Source: Sinotaia quadrata
Taxonomy: Eukaryota > Mollusca > Gastropoda > Architaenioglossa > Viviparidae
Direction of reading: 5' to 3'
Length of the DNA: 64,000 bases
Assembly (NCBI GenBank): GCA_028829895.1
Contig: CM054183.1
Coordinates: 72,201,071-72,265,070 of the forward strand
Part shown: positions 50,701-61,100 of the stretch, piece after piece
Layout: the number at the start of each line of letters is the position of its first letter
Numbering within the stretch: the first letter of the stretch is position 1
The notes under the pieces: model-generated
Database searches by the model: none
What the model saw: only the letters and a program-made list of their open reading frames with translations
Told to the model about the DNA's origin: nothing
Translations under genes and position numbers: made by a program

Positions 50701-51999
50701 GAAATAGAAAGATACAGGATGCCAACCTTTTGTCAGTCACTGGTTGCTCATTTCAACATTTCAAACATCATTGAAATGAGTCTGTCAGTCATCTCCTTGG
50801 TCAGTTAGAAAGGAGGTTCTTGTGCACCTCACAAATGTCATATATGCCTGAATATTCAATCCCCACCAGTCTCCTTTTTTTAGAGAAACCTGTTAACAAC
50901 TAGACCTAATCTTATCCAGTACATGTATACATAGATCAGCATCTATTACACTTGGGTTGCCAGTGCATATGGTTGCATACTTAGATTTGTTATCAGTCAA
51001 AAGCTACTGCTTTGCTGTTTTTGTTATTATTTGACATGAGAGAAAATACTATTTCTATTATTATATCAGAAAGAGTATTTCTCTGTTTTCCTTTTCAAAG
51101 TTTGTAAATATTTTGTTAATCTTTTCTACTTTTCCACACATTTTCTAAATGTAAATTTTCTTTACTGAAACAATATTTTATGTGTACTTTGTAAGACAAC
51201 AAATGCATTTAATGTTAAATAAAGTTATTATACAAATGTAATTTCTAGAAGTTTACTGATATTAATGTATTTGCATTAATAAATACATGAAATTACTATT
51301 AATCAATTAACTGAGGTTGCAGTTTATTGTTATATGACTGTTATTTGTTTTTGTTGATATAATACTAATTATGCATCTATCTATCTATATTAGTCATTGC
51401 ACTCATAAATACATGTTTGACATAATATATATAATGTGTACGTTAGATTGTGCTAGGTATTTTTATGTGCATGTTTTTGTTTTATGTACATGTTCAATTG
51501 GGCTAGATAATTTTATGCACTTAGACAATGCATTTCTTACATTAGCGTGAGTTACTTATACATTGAACTCATTATAGCTCTCTTTAGATTAGTGTACCAA
51601 CTGATCAAAGTATGTGTAATTGAATTTATTATAGCTTTCTTTAGATTAGTGTACCAACTGATCAAAGTATGTGTAATTGAATTTATTATAGCTTTCTTTA
51701 GATTAGTGTACCAACTGATCAAAGTATGTGTAATTGAATTTATTATAGCTTTCTTTAGATTAGTGTACCAACTGATCAAAGTATGTGTAATTGAATTTAT
51801 TATAGCTTTCTTTAGATTAGTGTACCAACTGATCAAAGTATGTGTAATTGAATTTATTATAGCTTTCTTTAGATTAGTGTACCAACTGATCAAAGTATGT
51901 GTAATTGAATTTATTATAGCTCTCTTTAGATTAGTGTACCAACTGATCAAAGTATGTGTGTGACAGCAGTTTCTACCAAGATAGTGCTTGAAGAGGGGC

Positions 52000-52052
<53 letters not shown>

Positions 52053-52087
52053 TAGCAGTTTCTACATAGATAACATTAGAAGTGAGG

Positions 52088-52135
<48 letters not shown>

Positions 52136-55100
52136 TAGCAGTTTCTACATAGAATGCAAAGATGCTTTTCTGGAGCTGATGCAATTTTCTCTACTGTTGT
52201 CTTTTCACCTGTGTATCTACCTCTGAGTTGGTTGGTCTCAGTGCCTGATTCCTGTTGAGCCTTTTTTTGCTCAAGGTAACAAGTTACCAATGCCAGACTG
52301 TTCTACTAGACTATTCTGCCCCTTGACTAAACTATCAATAGGCCATCATCACATTAAATCTGGCTTTAGACTAAACTGTTGTTAGTCCATCATCAGTCAG
52401 TAAATCTGACTTAAGACTAAACTGTCATAAGACCATCATTAGTTGGAAAATCTAGCTTTAGACTAAACTGTCATTAGTTCATCATCAGTCAGCAAATATG
52501 TATAATATATATGCTGTGACCACAGTTATTCACTTAGAAACTTCATTAATAGGAATATTGCATTTAACTACAGAAAACATTTTGGAGAGTAAAAACTCTT
52601 TTATAGATTGATTTTCATCACTAATGTGTTAAAGATTAGACAATTTTAGGTTACTTTAATATTAATCATAGAGTATTTATGTAGATTACTGTATTTCTAT
52701 TATGCCACTTGTAAACAATGTTTGAGTTTGTAATTAATTTTCCATTTGACCAGTGACATCAATTTACCTTTCATAATTAATTTTCCAGTGTGACCAGTGA
52801 TATCAATTTACCTTTCATAATTAATTTTCCAGTGTGACCTGTGATATCAATTTACCTTTCATAATTAATTTTCCAGTGTGACCTGTGATATCAATTTACC
52901 TTTCATAATTAATTTTCCAGTGTGACCTGTGATATCAATTTACCTTTCATAATTAATTTTCCAGTGTGACCAGTGATATCAATTTACCTTTCATAATTAA
53001 TTTCCCAGTGCAGATGGTGATATAATTTTACCTTGTGTTACTGATAAAAGTCATCAGTTTTCTCCTATGACTGTTCATTCTTTAACTGTCTACATCTTTC
53101 TAAGCACGATTAAGAGTGACTGGAGATAATTATCTATCTTTTGATCTGTCTGAGTGCAAACAATCAAGTCTGTTTGTGACCTAAGTTGCAGAGTATATTC
53201 ACATTATTTAACAACTCTATATCTCACACTTCCATTACTCTAAAGAGTGACTCACACATTTCCATTACCCTAAAGAGTGACTTACACATTTCCATTACCC
53301 TAAAGAGTGACTCACACATTTCCATTACTCTAAAGAGTGGCTCAAACATCTCCATTACTCTAAAGAGTGACTCATGTACTTCCATTACTCTAAAGAGTGA
53401 CTCACACACTTCCATTACTCTAAAGAGTGACTCATACACTTCCATTATTCTAATGAGTTACTCATATACTTCTTAAAAGTGTTTCAGTACAATATATTTA
53501 TCTTTCAGGTATAACAATGAGTGGCTGATTATAGATTACAAAAGGTTTCAGCCTGGATCTCCCATTCTTATGTCAGGTCTTCTTACAGTATTGGATCAAA
53601 TACCGTAAGTAATTTTGTTCATACTTTTTAAACTTTAGAAAAGAATTGTTCAGAATATATTTTTAAATACATAATTCATTTTTCATACTTATTCTTATTG
53701 ATAATGCTAGAAAGTGGTAAAATAATAAAATGAGTAATTGCACTAAACTCTACTTTTCGTATATAATTTAACTGTTTGATAGGAAGATTGGAGCTTAATA
53801 ACTAGTACTCTGTTGTGTTTTTTTAATAACTAGTACTAGTACTCTTTTTGTTGTTTTTATGGTTTTGATTTTTTTATTTTTTATTGGAGCTTAATAACTA
53901 GTATTCTTTTGTTTTTATGTTTGTTTGCTTGATTTTATTTACTGGAGCTTGATAACTAGTATTCTTTTTGTTGTTTTTATGTTTGTTTGCTTGATTTTTT
54001 ACTGGAACTTGATAACTAGTATTCTTTTTGCTGTTTTTATGTTTGTTTGATTTTTTTTTTTTACTGTAGCTTGATAACTAGTATTCTTTATAATAATTAC
54101 CAATGCTTTGGGGGATTATTTTACATTTAAGACTAGGGCTTAATAACTAGTATTCTTTATAATAATTACCAATGCTTTGGGGGATTATTTTACATTTAAG
54201 TCTAGGGCTTAATAACTATTTTAATAATATGAATAGTGCCTCGGGTTTATTTTATATAACTAGCATTTTTTTATATAATAATTAACATTTGGGAGTTTAT
54301 TTTATATTTAAATCTGGAGTTTAATAACTAGCATTCTGTTTTTTCAAGCATGAAACATAAACTGAGGTATGGAGGAAAAGATAGAATTTGAAAATTTTAT
54401 GAAAAGATTAATGAGTGAATAATGTGAATCTGTTGAAATGCAAAAACAATGAAATGTTACCTTCATTCCTAGACCCCTTCATCTCACATCTTCCATCACT
54501 AAATACTGGCATCACGTGAAGTGATTCTATCACAAACAACTACCCTAAAAGATTTACTTAAATCTAATAGCTAGAAAAATTATAGTGGTTCATCTAACTT
54601 ATAGAAATAAGCAAACAAGTCCCCACTTTATAACTAAAGAGAATAAAACATATATGAACATAATGTGACAAAAGGATTAGATTTTAAAACATCTTGTCAT
54701 GCATTCAACTTTTTAATTAGCAACAACAATGACTCTTGGTCTGTGGGAAGAAAATAAATATCTGTTGTTTATATTTTCTTTGAAACATTGTCATCACTGT
54801 AAGTGATATCAGCTGTAAGCAAGTTGGAGCATGATCACTGGAAGACATCTCAAGCAAAAAAGTTTTGACTTCTGTTGTAGTTGCATGCTTTCATATTAAC
54901 AGTCTACCATTTGTAGATCACTTTTGGGTAGATCATTTGTAGATCACTTTTGGGTAGATCATTTGTAGATCACTTTTGGGTAGATCATTTGTAGATCACT
55001 TTCTACTCACCAGTGGAATAGAAAGGTCCTAATTCAAGGATAGGAAAATGTCCACAATACTCTGGGAGTAAACACGTGTTGCCTACAAGGGTAGATAAGA

Positions 55101-58100
55101 CACCTATGATTCAAAAGTCGGCCTCTGACTGGCAGTGCCTAGATTATAAAATCCAGCTTGCAAATCAAGTATGCAAACAGAAATTCATGAATACTTACTT
55201 AGCCAACTGTAAATTTGACAGTTTGACCGCAAACATCTTTCATTAATGTTTACTTCACAAGAGACTTTCAACAACCCTGACACAACAAAGGAATATAATA
55301 AAACTGATTATAATAATGGTAATATCTACAACTGGATTTTACTGTTTAATTCACCAATCTGATTAATTTGATTAGTTGGGAGCTCTGTAATTGTCCTGCA
55401 GAAATCAGCTCTCATCACATGATGTCTTGTAGCTATTGAACAGTTTCAGTAACACATTCCAGATCTGGTGAAGGTATAGGCTTGTAGAATGTTGACTAAT
55501 TTATTAAGAATTCAGTGGTTCATAGAAATCAGAGAGAAAATTTTCATAATGCTTTGAAAAATAATAAGTCAAACATCACCTCTCCCCTTCTATGTTTTAG
55601 AATTAAATTAAGGTGAAAAGTTAGGAAAGAAATACAAAGTAATTTAATTATTTAATTTTGGTAAATAAACTCATGGTAAATGAAATGATTACATTATACA
55701 ATCTGGAAATTAACTAGTACTCATTCATTTTTTAGTTCTTAAAACTTATTAGAAAAGAATCTAGTACACTTTTTAAGCACTTAATTCATAGATTGGAAAG
55801 TAATATCTAGTATTCTTATTTGGCATAACACTTATACATTAGAATTTAATATCTGGTACTCATTTTTAACACATAGCACTTATAAAGTGGAGCTTGACAA
55901 GTTCTCTCTTAACACTGATATTTATAGACGGGAACTCAAATAATAAGGAATTTGAGTAATACTCGTTTTTAACACTAACACCTATAGACTCAAGTTTGAC
56001 TATACTCTTGTAACACTGGAGCTTGATTAGTTCTCTTTTTTTAACACTAATGATTATTGAATAGAGCTTGAGTAGTAAAGTAGTCTTTGTTAACACCTAA
56101 ATAGATTGATAGATTGGGGCTTGACTGTTTATACATATAGACTGGAGCTAAACTAGTGCTCTTTTTTAAAACACATTATACTTATAGACTGGAGCTAAAC
56201 TAGTGCTCTTTTTTAAAACACATTATACTTATAGACTGGAGCTAAACTAGTGCTCTTTTCTAAAATACATTATACTTATAGACTGGAGCTAAACTAGTGC
56301 TCTTTTCTAAAACACATTATACTTATAGACTGGAGCTTGTCACGTATATGAGGAAGTATTATTAAAATTTTTTTTCTCTTTCTAAGTGTCATCTAAACGA
56401 TTAATGAAACAGACAAATTAATTTAAACATAGAAAGGGGCCCAAATGACCATTTTGTCAACAATGGAAAGCTAAGTTTGAAAATGCTAGCTGAGGAAGAA
56501 ATAGGAGGAAAAAATAGGTTCATGCCAGGGAATGGAAAGATGTAATTAACTTTGGAGGGACACACGCATTTACCCCTCTGTGGTCAGCAATGCCAGACCA
56601 TAAATCGTGTCAGTGTACGGTTATACATGGTAGGCCACTGAGATGCTAATTTTGTCTGTGAGAAAACAGGCTCTGAGTTTTGAAATGTAACTTGTTTTTA
56701 AGAATCACCACTATAAAGTTTGGTAGTTCACAGTTTGATATTGTTATTGTGAAATTGCTTGTTGAAATAGAATTTTGAGTTATTGGAAAGTCGAGATTTA
56801 TTTGTTATAGTTAAATGTGTTGGTTTGTGTGTACAACCCTTTCTTGCTATGACTAGTGTACTCTTGCCAGGTGGCAATGAGTCACCATAGTAATGTAGTT
56901 TTAAAAAACAAAATAAAAATAGGACATGCTCTGAGGGTCATTTGTGCTCTGAGTTAGGTAGTTAGCAGGCAAATTGATCTGTCAATCAAAGGTGTCAACT
57001 TGGAATTCGATACTTGGCACTAAATGGAAGTGGACAGTCAGGATATTTGTCAGCACATACATGCAGAGCTGGATGGGGGTGCTGTGTGCTGGAAGGTGTG
57101 TTCTAATCAGCTCAGTGAAAATGATGTAGAAGGACTTTGCGCATAAAAGGGGATGACAGAGACAGAAGCGAATGAGAAAGACACCAGGAATGTAGTGTTT
57201 GGTAGAGGGGTAAGAAGACCCTCCGAGTTTTTGTACTAAGGACTCTATGAGCTTGGCCGGCAACCAGCTTGGACTCTTGGACACAGCAATAGAGTGCCAG
57301 AAGTCTACCCAGCTGTATTTTGAAGGCGCGCCATCAGGGCCGTCAACAGATCAAGATGGACCAGTCATATGGACAGTTATATCGGATTCTTCAAAGACTC
57401 TGTGCAAAGACCGCAGGCGATCGACTATTTTCCAATGGAGAATGGATTGGAAGTCTAGTGTCCCTGTGCTGGGAGATATTGCAGATAAGCAGTAAATGAT
57501 CATGCATGGCATGTCGCAGTAACGGCAAGGTTGACCATTAATTAACGTAAAGAGAAGAAACGAGAAACGTTAATGAGAAGAGAAGAAATGAGAAACGAAA
57601 TGAGAAGTAATGAAAAAGTAAGAGTTGAGAAATAGGCCTAACGAGAAGCATAACGAGAGAGTGAAACAGTAGCAGCAGGGACGGCTGTACTTGGGTTCAA
57701 GGAGCAACCAGTGTCGAGACATCGACAGTGTTTTGTGTATCTTCAAACCCTCCAGCATGAGGAGAAAGTGACAATAACTATGTGAGTAGAAAAATACTAA
57801 CTAGTGTAGGAATCTCAGAGCACATAAACCTAAAACTTAAAACTAAAGCTTAGAATCTTAATTAAGAATTAAACCTTAAATAAAAAAACCTTTAAACTTA
57901 AATCTACGATTATTAGTGAAGAATCATTTTAAGATTAGTAAGGAAATGTTGATGTGACTATCTTGAAGATGTTGATGTGACTATCTTGAAGATGTTGATG
58001 TGACTATCTTGAATAGGACTCGCAAGTCGAATGACATTGTTTTTCTTTTGAATTATTGAATTTTGATATAGGAGTAGTGGCTCCAGAACTTTTAAATAAT

Positions 58101-61100
58101 GACTGTTAATTTGTGTTAAAAAATGCTTAGCCCTATTTAGAAATAGCACAGCATGAAGAATCTTGAGTTTTGTATTTCTTTTATTTCATCATTCATCATT
58201 CTTTTTTTCTTTGGGGTGTGGGTGTGGATGGCTGACTAACCAACGTGTGAAAGGAAACCCATAGATCAATAAATTTGAATTTGTATTTTGACGTTGAGAC
58301 TTTTCAAGACTATGGTTTTGAAAGAGTGGCTGTGGTCGTTGTTACACATTGTGTCATCTGTGCTGTCTACACTTCACCCTTACCTGTATGCAATCACACA
58401 GGCAAACATGTCGGCAATACGTAACCTACATGCAGAATAAAATTTTAGCCAAATTATCATCTTGGTATTCTGTGTGTGGATTTGTAATAATATCTATGCA
58501 AGTCCTACGTGGCGTCAACTAGCCACCACCCTCCTTTCTTCGGAGAGCAGGGTACCGGTGACAGAGCTAAACTAGTGCTCTTTTCTAAAATACATTATAC
58601 TTATAGACTGGAGCTAAACTAGTGCTCTTTTTTAAACACATTATACTTATAGACTAGAGTTAAACTAGTACTCTTTTTTTAAACACATTATACTTATAGA
58701 CTGGACTAAACTAGTGCTCTTTTTTTTTAATATATTACACTACTAGACTGAGGCTAAACTAGTACATATTTTAAAAACACATTACCTTTATTAGACCAGA
58801 GTTAAACGTTTTTTTAACGTATTACACTACTAGACTGGAACTTGTCTAGTACTCTTTTTTAACACATAGACTGGAGTTTGACAAGTATATTTTCTTTAAA
58901 ACTAATATCTATAGCCTGAAGCTTAAATTAGCACTAAATTAGTCTCTTTTCTTTTTTAACCATGTAACACTTCTTGACTGGAATATGTCAAGTACTTTTT
59001 TTTTTTAACATGTAACACTTCTTGACTGGAATATGTCTAGTACTCTTTTTTTAAATATATAACACTTCTTGACTGGAATTTGTCTAGTACTCTTTTTTAA
59101 CATGTAACACTTCTTGACTGGAATATGTCTAGTACTCTTTTTTAGTATTACACTGATAGACTGGAACTTGACTAAAACTCTTATTTATGCACGCATAACA
59201 CTTATAGACAGTCATCTGTGTTTTAGACTTATAACATATCTATTAGTGTTTTTTTAGCACTAATAGAGTAAAACTTAACCCTACTCTTTTTTAACACTAA
59301 CTGTTGTAGGTAGGAGCTTGACTAGTACTCTTTTATTCAACGCTTACAGACTGAAGCTGAACTAGTATTCTCTTTTTATAAAACTTATAGATTTGAACTT
59401 GAATAGTACTCTTCTTAACTACATAACATTTATTGATTTGTATTTAACTACTTCCTTTGTTAAACCTAACATTGATTGCTACTTAAATAGCACTAGCACT
59501 TACACAAATTGTAAACTAATGTTTAACAAGATTCTTTTTATTTTTTTAATCACTTAATTTTTTTTTTTATATTGGAGTATCACTTTTAACATGAAGCTTA
59601 ACACATTACACTCATAGATTGAAAGTTATTCGCAAAACACATATAGATGGAATCTTGATATATCTGTATATTTAATGCATAACATTTATAGAATGAAATT
59701 TAACTTATTTTCTATATTTAATAGTCTATAGCTATAGACTATAAGACTGATTTATAAGATTTATAAATTATAAGTTTCAGTCTATATCTACTAGAGTGCC
59801 AAACTAAAAATAGTGGACTCAGTGCATATAGTGGACTAAGTGAATGCTCCTAGAATACACTCCAAACCTACAATACACTCTAACATTGAAAATGGTACAC
59901 TACATGACACCTACAATACACTCTAACATTGAAAATGGTACACTACATGACATCTACAATACACTCTAACATTGAAAATGGTACACTACATGACACCTAC
60001 AATACACTCTAACATTGAAAATGGTACACTACATGACACCTACAATACACTCTAACATTGAAAATGGTACACTACATGACACCTACAATACACTCTAACA
60101 TTGAAAATGGTACACTACATGACACCTACAATACACTCTAACATTGAAAATGGTACACTACATGACATCTAGAATATACTCTAACATTTTCAGTAAATTA
60201 GTTAGAGTATATTAGTTAGAGTAGACTACATGACATCACCTAGAATACACTCCAACATTGAAAATGGTAGACTATGTGACATCTCCTAGAGACCAAACTA
60301 CAAATAGTGGACCAAGTGAATGCTCCTGGAGTACACTCCAACATGGAGAATAGTGAACTGACACTTTTTTATTCAGTAGTGGGCTGAAATTCCTCTTGAC
60401 ATTACTGTACTATGTAACAGCTCATTTAATCAGAAGTGAACCAAATGACAGTTTATATATATAATTGTTAGATAAAAAAAAAAATGTCATACACCAAGTC
60501 ATCAGATCAAATAAATGTGGCCTAAAGCTAGACTAGCTACTTTGCTTTTCTCTTTGCTGGTTTTAAGCAGATATAGTGAATAATCAACTTTCACTTTTTA
60601 CAGTTTATTTGACCTTTTTATTGGTATGCATCATAACTTCCAGTTATTTGTGGATTTTCTATATACGGCATGATGTTAAGTCAGTACATAGATGAAATAA
60701 ATATAATAATTTCCATATGTTGTTTGCAGTGGAACAATTAAGTATGCAGATTTAACTCAGCTCTTGGGATTTCAGACCTACTTTCCCAGTTACAATATCC
60801 CGTGAGTATGCAAGTAATCACTATTATCTAGCTTGTGATATCTAGAGTATGCAAGTAATCACCATTATCTAGCTTGTGATATCTAGAGTATGCAAGTAAT
60901 CACCATTATCTAGCTTGTGATATCTAGAGTATGCAAGTAATCACCATTATCTAGTTTGTAATATCTAGAGTATGCAAGTAATCACCATTATCTAGTCTGT
61001 AAAATAGTGTGATTATGCAAGTTACATCTTTATATGGCGCATAATTGACTTACTTGACTTATCTCCTTGGATTCCCTGCGGAACAAAGGGCCTCATGGTT

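Noticed and set aside
53186..53476. Repetitive open frames on both strands
   Set aside because: 30-bp tandem units keep all frames in register; no start context, signal or domain.
57247..57495. 82-residue + frame in the putative LTR
   Set aside because: No recognisable retroelement or cellular domain; likely chance in the GC-richer insertion.
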